Of a stretch of 64,000 nucleotides of DNA, positions 24,528 to 37,599 are shown one piece after another (within the stretch, counting starts at the first letter, position 1; every line of letters begins with the position of its first letter). The stretch covers positions 2,046,001 through 2,110,000 of the forward strand of contig BSDZ01000089.1 in NCBI GenBank assembly GCA_030268105.1, given 5' to 3'. Origin of the DNA: Volvox africanus. Taxonomy: Eukaryota; Chlorophyta; Chlorophyceae; Chlamydomonadales; Volvocaceae. A model generated the notes under the pieces. That model was not told where the DNA came from. It saw only the letters and a program-made list of their open reading frames with translations, and ran no database searches. The translations under genes were made by a program, and so were the position numbers.

Positions 24528-26110
24528 CTTGCCTCACACATAATTCCCCCGTGTCGCTCATCGGCATCGTGCTTGAAGTGCTGCCGCAGCAGGACCACCA
24601 GCCGTCGTAAAACTTAGGATTGGAGATGGGGATCGAAGCGAAGCCAGAATGGGGTGCTCTGCAAGTCCACAAACAGGGCCGCATCTCTAAAGCGCATCAC
24701 ACGCAAACATGAGGGCTTAAGGAAGACGGAGCTGATGGATGTGGAGTTGAGGGCTTAACACCTGACCATATCGAGACATATCAGGGCCGATCGCGAATCC
24801 TAAAACCTTACACCCCGTAAAGCCTGATACATACACACATACACACGACACACCGTCCATACGGTGTTTTGTCTCCTTGTGTAGAACGTGCAAAGCCCGG
24901 AAGCTCCTATGCCCGGCCTGCTATGGCACCTCGTCACCTACCGTCTCCGCCCCGCTCCGGCGCCACCGCCACATTGGCGCCTTGCCGACTGCCACCATCG
25001 CCTGCTCAGAGAGAGGAGACCGATACACGACGAAGCAAGTTACTTAGCGCAAGGAAGGAACACACCAGCTGGCCGGGCAGAGGGCCGCTTCCTCATCACC
25101 GAGGAAGCTGCCGTCTGCCCGGCCACATAACCCGTGCTGCACCCGAGAGCCCCGGGTCTCTCTAAGCCTGTTCGTTCCTTGTCATGTGGGAACCGCCGTC
25201 GATACCTGCCACCACCAACTCTTCATCCAGACTCGTCCCCTTTCCCCTTTTGCACACCCGGATCTCCAGCGTCCCCTTTCCCCTTCGTTGCCTGGCACCA
25301 CATAAGCTCTATGGGTTCGATGCCGGTGAGTTCTACTTCCCCTCACCCTAGCAATTTCGATGGTTCGTCTGTGTGGTTGTCCATTATCCAGTGCATGTGG
25401 GGACGGGATCTTGAGCCGCGTGCCAGCCCCATGCCAGCACGTGCGGCACCGCATTGGCCGCGAGCGCCGCCGCCACCAGCTCCAAAAGATCCACGCAGCC
25501 GCTAAACAACAGAACCTGTTGCCGACGAAATCCATGCCCAAGATACAGCAGATTTGCCAAGACCGAATACGTCAATATGGTGTTCATGACCAGCCAGAGA
25601 ATGCATCATGGACTTGACCGGACGTCAGGTTCCGATTGACCGAACTTCCGAAAAGGCTTGGGGAACGTCAGCAGATTACCACGCCATCCCAATTTTCGGG
25701 GTCGCCGCCTTGTCGCTTGCCCTACAGAACAGTACTTGCTACCGAGCCTGCTTGCGCTCTGCTCAGGTGACTGGGCAACATGGAAAGTTCTTGCCTGTCA
25801 TGCTGTCAATTAAATCCCTCCGTACACGCACGAAACTATCGATTGGCGGGGCACTCCCTTCTAAGCACGGATAAGCACACGGTCGGGTGATACGCCGCTA
25901 GCGCTCACCAAAGCGACCGACAGGCCGACACTCAAGCAACGGCCGTCGGCGCCCACTCCTTTCTCCATCTCCGAAGCGCACCTTGGCCATTGCAGCCTGC
26001 TCCAGACCGAACTTGATCCATCGTAACACGGCCTTGATCGTCGTACCGAAGCTGCTCTGCACAGCCACTGCCGCCTCGCCGCCCGAGGCCCGCTGGCCCC
26101 ACCACTTCCT
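24528..26110 (-). CDS. Unidentified multi-exon gene; PEX16-like is one possibility
   Basis: The best exon is 26110-25982 (GT-AG, 43 codons) encoding RKWWGQRASGGEAAVAVQSS and then TIKAVLRWIKFGLEQAAMAK. The next likely exon starts at 25515 after AACAG with VLLFSGCVDLLELVAAAL. Further pieces lie near 25010-24940 (AMVAVGKAPMWRWRR), 24686 and 24600-24528 (LRRLVVLLRQHFKHDADER). The order and character (a WG...KAVLR helix, then a hydrophobic VDLLEL helix, then a basic helical end) recall peroxin 16, a peroxisomal membrane-protein import factor. Similarity is weak, and the N- and C-terminal parts were not found. Divergent from the ATRIP-like gene. Confidence 0.25.
25071..25124. repeat. Near-perfect 54-nt hairpin
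   Basis: Positions 25071-25094 pair with 25101-25124 around a six-nt loop (25095-25100). There are 11 perfect outer pairs and 8 perfect inner pairs, and two mismatches in the middle five. It lies between exon candidates of the minus-strand gene. It could be a small-RNA precursor, a structured intron element or a miniature inverted repeat. Confidence 0.75.
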
Positions 26111-26984
26111 CTGGCAACCTCATTCGCCCTCTCCGACCGGGAGACCAAACTTGGATGAAATGTGGGCGATATCTGCAATGAGGACTCTACAGGAAAGCCA
26201 TAGACGCGCAATTACACCTCGCGGCGGAAAGATGAAACGCCACCCCCGTATATACTTGCACCGTGTATTTAATGCCTTGTTTATCCCCCCAGGTCTTTGA
26301 GGGCCCGCTACCATGCATCCCTATGTTCAATCAAGATACAAACACACAGGTAAGGTTCGGGCTGGGCCTGGCTGGGCCGTTAGTTGTTGTGGGCTGTTTA
26401 TTCTTCGGCCCTGGCTACCACCGGCTCGGGATCTGGGGTTGGGAATAGAGAAATGGTCAGACAGCGTAAATGTTTGATGTCTCATCATGACACATCGGCA
26501 GGTGTGTCGGAAGCACAGGACATAATGACCCACGGTTGAACACCACAGCCCGTGTCCAGCCAATGGGACATCATTAATATAGATGTTTCGAAATGTTAGA
26601 GCAACTATTTAATTTTATATGAATGTAACGCAGGTGAGCAAGCGATGGTTTTTATCCATCCCGCGCAAAACGGAAATTCCGGTACGGCACCGGAATGTCA
26701 GGAACTCATGATGCAACTGCTCACTTGTCCATCGATTGTACAGTACCGCCTTGCGATCCTTCTTAAAAAGTAAAAAGATATTAGATTAATGCAGACCTAT
26801 GCGCGGCAATCGATCCCTTGCCGATAGAGGATTTACAATCCTGATTTAAGCTCATTTCCTGAATACTTTAGCATTCATTACAGAAGTTCTTATATGGAGT
26901 TTTTATTATTACGAATATGACTTCGTTGGGCGTACGCCGTCAGCGACACTCAAGGTGCTGAACGATGGTCTGAACTGGAACTGC

Positions 26985-29900
26985 ATGGACGACGACGATG
27001 ATTTTCTGGAAGTTGACATCGACCAAATAGTTCAGGGGCATACTTCCCGTGGCTCTGGGCAGGTGGGGTTTAGCGCATCCTAGCGGGAATTGAGACCAAG
27101 AGGCCACCTGCCACTTGTGTTGCCCCTGTTACTCTGCCCACGCAGGACAGAGCACAACCTGGATCCAGTCAGGTTGGATGTGTGGATTCCCTGCCCATGC
27201 TGATGGGGGCATCATCTTTGCCTGGCAGCACGGGGGTCCTCTTGCCCTCCTACTCAAACATTTACCAATCCAATACAAATGAACCTACATTGGGAACGAC
27301 GGCATCCACGATGTTGCCGTATGTCTCATACGGCGGGCCCCCTCCGAGGCCCCCTCAACAGCAGCAATCGCAGCAAGGGCCCGCTGGATCACCTTTCCAA
27401 CGCATGAACCCTGCAAGCCGCATGGGTGCTACTGGCAACACTCACTCTGTTAGGCAAAGTAATGCAGCAAATGCAGCTGCAACGACAAGCACCTGCGGTA
27501 ACGGCACGACGGCTACCCCTCCGAGCGGCGGTCCGGCAGCCATGCCGCCCGGTGCCCACATTCCTGCCCTAAGCAGCATGTACCAGCATCCGCAAAATCC
27601 GTCCACCACCTCTGTCGGCGCCCAGCCTTCGAATAAGCCCCGCAACCTGGGTCAACAACTGGGTTTCGGAGCGCCTGGCGCAGGTCAGGGTACGCAGGGT
27701 GCACCGTATGGCGGCTACGGGACATTTAACAGTAGCCACAACCCAGTGCAAGTCAACACGAAAGGTCTTCGTGAACCAGGTACGAGTGACGTGATGACGG
27801 TTACAACCTCATTGGTGGAGTGTCTGCCACTGCTGGGGTATGGAAATGGGAACGGAACTTGGGAAGACGGGTAGGTGGCGAGTGCATTCGCGGAAGTTGC
27901 ATGCTGGGACCCGGAAAGTGGTTAGGTTCAACGGTGAACCTGAATTTAAGTTGTATGGCTGCGTATGCATAGCATACGGGGGACTGTGAACCCTGCGGAG
28001 AATATGCTTGCCATATATGTTTGGACAGCTGAAACATGGATGCATACCAGAAGTTTCTGGGACGCGTCCGTCCGGCCAGGCAACGAAGAACTGACCGCCC
28101 CGCACCCCTCGCAGCATGTCCTCCAGCATCAACGGCACCAGCGGTCACGGCTGGTCCGAGCGCCACCTCTGTCCTGACGGGTCAGGGGGGCCACAGCGGT
28201 GCAGCGTTGGCCGTGCCGTCTAACGGAGCCACAGCCGGACCCAATCCGCACCTGCCAAATCATCCGTCCGGAAGTACAAGAAGTGGAGTAGCAGCGGCGC
28301 CGCAGCCGACGAGGCCTTCCTACTGGCCTGGGGGAAATGCTGGCGGTGCCGACCCGCCCCCCCCGGCAAATGCGCACGGTCTGGGAGGTTACGGATCCCA
28401 GATACCATCTGGACCGGGTCAACCGCCTCCGGGGTTAGCGGGTTGCGTCGGAACTGGCGCTGCCAGTGGCAGCGGGCTGTATCCGGGAGGTGGTAGCTGC
28501 TTTGGAGGAAGCAGTGGAGTTGCGGCGTTGCATGCACAAGGTCACGATATGAACGCGCTTCGGGCATACAACACCACGCTTGAGTGAGTGGCCATAAGAC
28601 CATTTCTCCGCTGGTGTTGCAGCGACGTTTGAAAACCCACACGTCTGGAACCCGGTTTAGAAAAGAATAGGGAATGGGTGTAAGTTTTGGCTTTATGGAA
28701 GCTGCGGCATCCAAGGCCCCTGAACATTTCGGCAAACGCCGGCCTCTATGGCATTACTATAGGCAATGTGGAATTTCATTTCAACCGAGGGAATAAACTG
28801 AACGGACAATATTGGGCTCCAAGTAATGCCGCTACTTGTCGTCTGGTTCGCGACGATGTGGATGGGGAGCTTAAGGTCATTCTTCGGTTGTACCGCAGGG
28901 CACAGGTAGAGACACTGAAGCGGCAGCTGCAGGAGAGCGCCAAGCTGGCCAAAAGCGCGCAATCGGTAAACTGGAGAGGGTTGTGAAACCAGGGAAAATA
29001 GGCGCAAATGCTAATGCAAATGCCTCTTAGTCCGTAATCTCGGGCCCGAGCCGTCCTCAGCCCTGCATCGAGGGTACGTTCATGAGTGGATAAACCTATG
29101 CAGTCGACAGGGCTGGGGGGAATCAAGCATTCTGGGGTGGTGGCGTGCAGCACTTGGGTCCGTTGGTGTCCACAGGCAGGCGATGCCGCCCGGTGTCTTT
29201 TCGACATCTGGCGACGTAAGAGAGAGAGAGAGGGGGGGGGTGAGGCTTGCCTTGTTGATGGGTGCTTAGGTCCTCAGCGACTAGAAGGCAACTTGGCCGC
29301 CCGCCATGCACCAGGACCCCGTTGCAGCGCATCAGTTTGACCTTGCGCATGTTTGGTCCTCGAAGCACGCGAGGCGGTGCGCCCTTTACGTCATGATGTC
29401 AGGTCCGAAGGGACCAAGCGCCGTGCCGAACTGGAGCCAAATTCAATAGCAGCATGTTGACGTAAAGGCGACGCAGGGCTAGCGAATATTTCGTCTACGA
29501 GTTGCTAGCCTGCAATCTTATTATTGTTTACCTCACGATGCCTGCTCTAAACCCCCTCGTGCTGGTGCGATCCGCTCGACACTGTTTTGCTGCCCACAGC
29601 TCCAGGAGCAGCTGCAACACGTGCAAGCGGAGGTGAGAAATGCAACCTTCCGATCCTCACGTGTGTTGATACTTAATACGTACTTAATGCTATGGGGGCA
29701 ATTTTCGATGGAAGCTGGATGTTTTGGCTCCTGCTGCTGCTGCCGCTGCATTGCAAGTTACCCGATATGCGCTGCTCCGTAACGAGATGACTGACCCATC
29801 GTGACCGTGCAGGCCCAAGACCTGCAGCGGAAGCATCGGGAAGCATCTATCCGGCTGCAGGTGGGTTATGGAGCGCCTGTGAAGTCTGGGATTGCACAGC

Positions 29901-32900
29901 GATAATACACGAAAGCTGGGCATAGAAAGCTATTTGTTCCTCGGTGCGAAGCTGCAAAACGGTTTGCTGAAGTAGATGTAGTTTTTAGGGTACAGTGCTC
30001 AAGCAAATCTGTTGAAAAGACTTTATTGCTTTTATGGTCTCCCACACTTGCCTTCTTCCTTCCGCAGTCCCCAGCGTCCCACATGTCTAGGGGAATCCTG
30101 CTCCGCTCATAATGCCAGTCTTTATGGTGGATAGCACATGAGCACTCCGTTTATGAGCATGGCCTTGAGGAGCGAGACCCGACTTACACAGCGGGGTCTG
30201 GTTCCGACATGACACACCGTGTGGCATGCACGTATCACCGCAGGAGGAGCGTTCGAAAGGAGAGGCTGCGGAGCGGGAGAGGAAAGAGGTGCGAAACAGG
30301 GAAGGGTGAGGAGCAGCAAGGAGCCCATCGGAAGCGGGCTCCTCCGGGATTCGGGATGTTGCACAGGATTGGTGCAGAGAGATCCGGATGCTGTTTGAGA
30401 TCCACTCATTCATTGGAGGCAGGGAGGAACTACTCGGCAGAGTGTGCGCGCGCGACGAACACATCTAGCCCTGAGGTGCTAACCCGCATGGGAGCTAACC
30501 AGCGGCATCGTTCAGCACTCAATTTTGCTTCGGCCATGAAGAGGCTGCCTGATCCCCTTGCCAAAAGCACACATTCTTTGCCTCTCTTTTCGCACCCTCG
30601 GGTCAGACCCAGGACAAGTGCCTTATGCTAGAGGCGGAGCTGCATAAGGCAAGGGCTTCGGGCTCGGCCACCGGCACGGTGCGCACGCCACCTCCCAAGA
30701 AGGGAATGAGCCCCAACAGCGGGACCGCGAATCGGCCGCGCCAGGGGCCCGAGCCATATGCTAATCATCATTGCCATCCCAGTCAGTTGCAAGAACTACA
30801 ACAGCAGCAAGGTCATCACTTTGCGCAACAGCAGCAGATGAACGATAAACAACCGACAGGGGAGGTTCTGCCCCCATCAGAAATGGGACCAGTTACGTCA
30901 ATGTCGGTTCATGTGAGTCAAGGGTTATCTCAGTTCTCAAGGATTGCATCCCGGTGGAAATTCTATTTTCATTTTTCACATCGTGGCTTTCCCTAGCTCG
31001 CTTCGCGCTGACCTTGAAGCCCATGAAATCCAAATCGTGCATGTACGAGATCTCTTATCCTTTATCGTTTTGCTGTACGTCATCGCATCCTCGTGTAGCA
31101 GCACTGGCAACGCGGTGCCGATGGCAGGGCCGCAGACGGCGAAAATGCAACTGTCGCAACTGCCTCCTTGGCATCGCTATCACCATTGCTTTTGACGGCC
31201 CTGGGCGGCCTTCGGGACGCTCGAGTACCATTGTGGCAACGCCTCTGGTGCGCCTGTCCCGATTCTCTCACTGTCCTGCTTCAACCCACCGCGACGGCTG
31301 CGGCTGCTGCGGCTCCGGCAGCAGCCTACGGGCACGAGGGGCATCCTGACCTGAAGACGGCGGCAGCCGCCTCTGCCGAGTCCCATTATACCGGTAGCCA
31401 GCTGAACCAGCAAAGTCAGACGGGCTTCACGCAGGCGGGATGCCCGTTGCGCTCTGGTAATGGTGCTGCGGATGGCGGCAGCGTCGTCGGGGTGGGTGTA
31501 CGGCATCACTGTGTACCGCTTGTGGAGGTAGTCCGAACACAGCTGAGGGCGTTATCAGCGGGTCTGGGAGACGGCACGGCTGTGCTGCTGGAGCTGCTGA
31601 CATTGCTGCAGGTGCGTTCGTGGCATGGCATTTGCGTGTGAGGGTGAGGGCCGCAGATCGCCCTGGATGTACGCTTTCCAGACGCTTCCCATACTACCTA
31701 CCGAACGGTAGAGGGCCTGATAAAACAGTCAGCCAGGTCAATCAATCGGTGTATATTTGGGGTTCATAACTGGCAGCCTGGCAGGGATTATAGCGAAAAC
31801 GAAAAGGTGCACCTTGCTCTTCCGATCACGCAGACAGCGACAGGTCATTCAGGTGATGAGCATGCAGTCAACTCAACAGACGACGGAAACGGGGAGGGAC
31901 AGAGTCTCGGAGGAAGGGCCGGTGAGGACTCGCAACCCCATCAAGAGCAGGACCTGCAGACGGCACAGCAGGATCTGGATCTGGATCAGGAGCTCATGCA
32001 GCAACGGATGGCGCTGTGGCCGCTGGTGGGGCCATGCGTGGACTTACTGGCAGGGCTTTTGGTGCACTCAGAGGCGTGCAGGTGTGGTCAGGAGGGGAAG
32101 CAACGGACCCAGTCATAGGAATCCACGGGACAAATGCAATATGCTCTAGATTAGGGTTGAGCGGGATTGTTGGACCCGCCTGCGCGGCGCTGCTGGGGTT
32201 TGAAGACCTGATGGACCAATTGAGGGTCATGATGGCGTTATTTGCCATTTCGCGACCTAGGTGTCAGTATTTTTTCAGTTGTCATAGGAAAAACTTTTGG
32301 GGTATTTGGGGCCTAAAGGTTACAAGATGCGTACGACTGCCCGCTCTTCGGTGAAACCTTGTGCAACCATGGGGGCCAGGGACGATGTGCATTTAGCAAC
32401 GTGGTTTTGGGGCAAGGATGCCGCTATAGCGTCGGGCGAATTCTTACGTCTTGCTTTATCGTCAAACCTTTTGGCTCCACGTAATATTCGGACAGCCTCA
32501 TGCACTGCGTGCCTTACTTGCCTGTAGGTTGGCTGTAAGTTCCGCGATGGCGCGCAGCAGCGCAGAACTCACTTCGTCGTCATTGCTTTCCATGCCCGAG
32601 ACCGCCGAGGTGGCGATGGTGCCAGCTTCGTCCACGGCAGCCACACCGCTCGGACCTAGCGGACGATGCAACAGGGAACTGCGCCGAGGCGGCCTTCCGT
32701 ACTTGCTTCCAGCACGCGCAGATCTCGTCAGCTGCGGCACCAACGCTGTTGCCGCAGCTGCTGAAGCAGCACTTGCTGAGCGGCGTAGGCAGCTGCGCAG
32801 CTTCATATATGGTAGCAGTAAGGATGGTCACTGGGCTTTCGATACCGGCGGCTCGTCCATGGTTGATGCAGCACGGAGTTCGCGGATGGAGGAACAGCGG

Positions 32901-35900
32901 CATAGTGCCGAAATGCCGACAACCGCAGGTGCTGTTACTGACGCTGCATTTCAGGAAGCCGGCGGCACCAGTGGCGATGCAGCCACCTCCGGAGTGGCTT
33001 GCGGAGCTGCTTGCAGTCCAGGGAAGCTAGTGCAGTTGCTGATGGCGGTGGCATCGTGCAGTCACCAATACCATGATGCCGCAGTCAGCATGACGCCCAC
33101 CGCCCGCGGTAGTTGTGGCGGCGGCATGGCGGCGGCAGTGCAGACAGCTGCGCCGTTGGATGTGTTGCACTGCGTTGCTGCTGCTCTGAAAGCGATTGGA
33201 ACAATGCTCCCGGCGGCGTCTAGTCGCGAAGTATGTGAGGACATATCGGGGGACAGTAACGTTGGGACGTTGTTAAATTGCGTCTTCTCATGCGGAGATA
33301 TGTCGCGCGGTGCCGACGTCAACGTTTTATGAGGTCAGAAATGTCTCGTTCCACATTGCCCTTCTCCCGTTGCATACCACGATGGCTGACATACCGCCAA
33401 CACCCTTCGCACAGCACCCATTCCTTCCATACCCATTCAACTGCCTACCTACCACAGGCGCTCCTGCCTGTCCTGATGGAGCCCCAGCACCTTCTGGTTC
33501 CGCTGCTGTCCCGCCGCGCAACGCCGTCCCGCTTGGCCGGCGCCTCCCTGCTTCATATCTTGCTAGAGAACCCTTCTTGCGTCGCTGCTGCTGCCACTGC
33601 TCTCGGCGTCCCTGGCTACGGCAGCAGCAGCCGCTGCAAGGAGCATGAACCCCATGGTGACCGATGCCAATCGTCGCCGCATGGCAAGGTGCTTAACCCG
33701 ACGGCCGCCAGACAGTTGTTTATAGCATTTCTGGATGGGTTGGAGCTCGACGACTGGGGACAAGAATGCACTGCCGGACGGCGGCGCCACGGTGGTGATG
33801 GCAATGATGTCGGCAGCGGCTGCTGGGGCGACAGTAGCTCTCCGTACAAGCTGCCTCGCCTCGTGTTGGCGTTGCTTGCGATGCTCCTAGATACGGGGCA
33901 CGATGCGGTGATCGGGGCGCTGTGCTGTCCACCGTGGCTTGAGGTGGGTGGGTCGCGTCAAAAGAGTTGGGGCACGCCACTTGGAGGTGGTCCGAGGGGC
34001 ATGATAACGACATATCCGGGGCCAGTATGGATTCACAGTGCCCAGGAAGCACTTTGGTCGGGCAGAACCGGATTGGAAGTGGCAACATAGTCCGCTGCCC
34101 GGATGGATAAAATCCTGGAGAGCTGCACGTGAAGTCTGATGAATATGTTTTGACATTGCTGACGCAGTGTGGGTTACCCCTTGATGAATCAGTTGAAAGG
34201 CAGCTTGGTTTGCTGCGCATCCTCGCCTTTGCATTCGTCCGGAAATCATGCATCCCATCCCTAGGGAGTGAAGCAGTAATCAGTAAACACACTGTTTACT
34301 GTTTGAGATGCGGCGCGCTGATTTCTGTAGTCTTAACTTCCAAAATCAGGCAGAAGCAGACGAACATTCATATCCTTGCGGATCAGCCACTGGAACGTAA
34401 TTAAGCCGGCCCGACCGTCCACGCTTCCCGTGGCCTGACCACGCCCGTCCGTCCCGTTTCGGTTGCTATCAGGGGGGCGGCCTGCCATTACGGCTGCTGG
34501 CACTCGCAGACTCAGCCTGTGCCCCTCCGGGTAAGCAATTGAGTGCGGTGCAGGAGATTGATGATTTAGGGCATTGCAGGCTTGCTAAGGTCGTCTAGGC
34601 CTAACCGATGGACCAGCGGGTTGGTCCTGTGGACCCCAACGTGGAAGAGGAGCCTCAAGCTTCTGAGTTTTAAACGGTCACGGTGATCAAGGGTTTCAGG
34701 GTTCGACCGAGGGATTAGCTGCTCCTGTATATCTCATTCCAAACCCCAAATCCCTGCCCAAACCTCTTTTCCTCTTGTCTTGCATATTACGCTTTACCAG
34801 GATCCAAAGATACCCTGGAGCCGGTTTACCCCACTCCATCAAATCCCGCCTTCAAGATTGTGGCCAAGGCGTGCGTGCCGTCCGGGGAGTGGCTACAGGT
34901 AAGACTGGTGGGGTTTGGATTGTGGGAACATATGCGGTGCTTGCTCACGGGCTTGCCCGGATGATACAGCTCCTAACAAGCACCGGAACAGTTTCTGCTT
35001 GCGGAACGTGAATTGTAACGCCACGTCCCGCCCACGTCGGAAGCCTTAGATAAGCACCGACGCAAATATAAAAAGCAACAATTACACTAACGGATTAAGT
35101 TACGGATTTACAGAGCAGGGCGAGGCGCGCACGGCTAGCCCGTTAAGCATGACCGTGCTTAGGAGCATCTGTACGCATGATCCTCAGTCGCCAACCGCGG
35201 TACTCCTGTGATAGCCACACCAGCAGGTGGCCTTTCGCAATTGTTCGCCTTTGGTCTTGTGATCTTGCATTGTGCTGCGTGCGCGAACATATTCGTCAGT
35301 TCGTCCTGAACTTCGCCGGGCGATCAGCATCAGCTGAGTGTTGCTGTCATGCGCTTGGTTGCCAATTTAGGCAGTCATTCACGATAGATCGAAGGGAGCA
35401 TGAGTACACCTTACCACACCTCCCCGTTCTCCCGGTGGTCCGTGCACACGTTCGTGATGTGTCATGGTGTTGTGGGGGCGTTTTGCTCTGGTGCTGCCAT
35501 GCAGCGGCTTCGCGTCGCGCAGGAGGCGCTGGTTCTGCTCAAGGAGCTACTGACGGGCGCCAGCAAGGGTACGCGTAAGTGGTTAAGTTGCTGAGACATG
35601 AGAGGCGAGGGTCGGACGGGGAGACGAAAGCTGCAGCTGGAAGGTACGGCCGGTTATACCTGCTACCAAGGAAATTCCTGTTTTGGCGCAGAATTATCAG
35701 GGTATTGGATCCAGTTTGCCCAGGCACAATCCACCGAACATGCAGCAAGGGTGCGCCTAGAGTGTCCGAAATGGAGTTGTAAGGATAAGTAAGGATAAAA
35801 GTCCTGCCATGCAAGTGGGAGGCAGTGTCAGGCCGCTTAAGGTCTCTGCTCATCCCTGCATACTATATGGGTAGATGGGTCTCGTCGTTTTGCAAAACAT

Positions 35901-36515
35901 CTATCCAAACATCTATCTGTTGCAAAACAATTACTGCGTTTTTCCACATAGCTACCCAAATGCAATCAATAATCCGTTCTGTGGTTAGATTTCAATATCC
36001 GAACCCACACCCCTTGCCAGTGCGTCCTTCGGCTTCTGCATCATTAAGTCCAGTACATACCAGCTGTGCACTCGGCTGCCACTAGGCTTGTCGTTCGACC
36101 TACAACTGACATGCGCTGTGCGTCCCCCTACTCCTTCGCGGCGCTGGATGCAGGCCGAGCCGCATTGCAAGACCTAGCTTCCACATGCCCGGATTCGGAG
36201 TCGCAGCAGTTCATAGAGCTCGCCACCAGCCGCCTTGGGTCGTGGCCCCGCTGTCCTGGCGAGCTGTTACAAACTGCAATTGGACAGGAGTGCGGCTTAC
36301 TTGTCCCGGAACTGGCACCCTGGGCCGCGCGGATCGTGCTGGGTAGTAGGGTTGCTGCCGGAGCGAGGTCAGTAGGGGGATCTACAAGGTCTGAAGCTGG
36401 TGCAGGATGTGGTGGGGATATTGTAGTTTGCAGTGATGCGGCAATCGGTGCGCTAGCTGGAAGTGTGCGTCGCCGATGGCAACAATTGCATTTGCAACAG
36501 CATTTGCAGCAGTAA
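26985..36515 (+). CDS. ATRIP-like checkpoint protein (candidate)
   Basis: ATRIP recruits the ATR kinase to RPA-coated single-stranded DNA. Exons: 26985-27062, 27146-27779, 28115-28583, 28899-28965, 29600-29632, 29813-29860, 30244-30288, 30607-30912, 31102-31611, 31834-32081, 32528-about 33325, 33458-33943, 34801-34898, 35505-35568 and 36064-36515. Most junctions keep phase. Layout: acidic start (DDDDDFLEVDIDQIV) like the RPA-binding patch of ATRIP; long Gly/Pro/Gln low-complexity region; a coiled coil spread over short exons (TLKRQLQESAKLAKSA, LQEQLQHVQAE, AQDLQRKHREASIRLQ); then a helical solenoid (LLPVLMEPQHLLVPLLSRRA, RLRVAQEALVLLKELLTGA). The identification comes from this order, not a strong motif. 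Exon 33458-33943 ends in phase 0 but 34801 needs phase 1, so an exon between them is missing. The donor of the exon from 32528 is also unsettled. Confidence 0.45.
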
Positions 36516-36952
36516 TTGACGTAGAAGTCTGCTTGGTTCTAAGCGGATGGAAAATTTTAATTTCTCGACTACGTATCTGTATGCAGTGGTGGCTGTAGGT
36601 GCATGCTGCTAGACTGGCTGACACTGACGAGAACAGGATTGCACACTCAATTTCGACGTGATTGTGACTGTATTAGATACTTGTTCACACCGTGGAGTAT
36701 GACGATGCTCGTTGTCGACCAGATCTGTAAAGACTGCCGATATCCGAACAAGTTACATGGTCTTTGGATTGTCACACTTCCGTAAGATCAAAAGTTTGCC
36801 GCCACAATTGCGAGCCTCGCATACCCATACCAAAATTGGATACGCAACGTGTTCCCTCCATTTCCAAGCCGAACCTACTAACGGGCTGCCGAGTGCAGAC
36901 ATACACATAAGCGCCATGGTCCCGAGAATCCCAACTGCAACAGGCGTTGGAT

Positions 36953-37595
36953 TTACTTAGCACTGTTCTTCAGGCAGACCTTGGCGGTCGGGTTCGACGC
37001 GCACACAACCTGCTTGACGGTCGCCTGGACAGGCAGAGCGAAGGGGGGCATCACATTGTTGACAACCATCCTTCAGAACTCATACCCTCCCAAAATAACT
37101 AGTTCGTACATAGGCTAGGTGTCAAATTCCTACCTCAGCATTGGCAGCCGACGAGGACGACAGGGCGATCACAGTGGACGCCAGGATAGCCATCACAGCC
37201 TGGGCTACCTTGGGCTTCTGCAGGTTTAGCAAAACAATTTGTGCACCCCCAATTACGTTCTTTCGCATTCATTGCCGTCACTAGATGCAAGCCCTAAAGA
37301 ACCCCGTTGCGATAGATAGGAAAACCACCGTGCAATCGCACACAAGTAGCTTTGCATAATAATTATAAGTCGCAAATGCCAAAGTACTGAATACTTGACC
37401 TAATCCTAATAGAGGCACAACGCTGGCAAATAACTTCAATGTGGTCCACCCGTCCAAAACGTATCAAGCTCCATGAAAACCATGCCCGGAGATGTTGCCT
37501 ACCTGAGCCTCGGCCTTCTGAGCGCGCACTACGACGGCAGCGCGAGCCGGCTTAGCGGCAGCGATGGGCTTAGCCTGGACACGAGCGGCAATCAT
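36953..37595 (-). CDS. PsbTn-like photosystem II 5-kDa lumenal peptide precursor
   Basis: PsbTn is a tiny nuclear-encoded lumenal subunit on the PSII core surface. Exons 37595-37503, 37217-37134 and 37024-36953 are each a whole number of codons (31, 28, 24) and give an 82-residue precursor. Residues 1-31 (MIAARVQAKPIAAAKPARAA) are basic and Ala-rich, fitting a chloroplast transit peptide. Exon 2 adds a hydrophobic lumenal signal (VMAILASTVIALSSSSAANA) ending in an ANA cleavage site. The mature part is only about 24 residues with two Cys in VCASNPTAKVC, matching the Cys-x-x-x-PTA-x-x-Cys end of plant PsbTn. The exon-3 acceptor follows a pyrimidine-rich tract. Confidence 0.75.
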
Positions 37596-37599
37596 CTTG

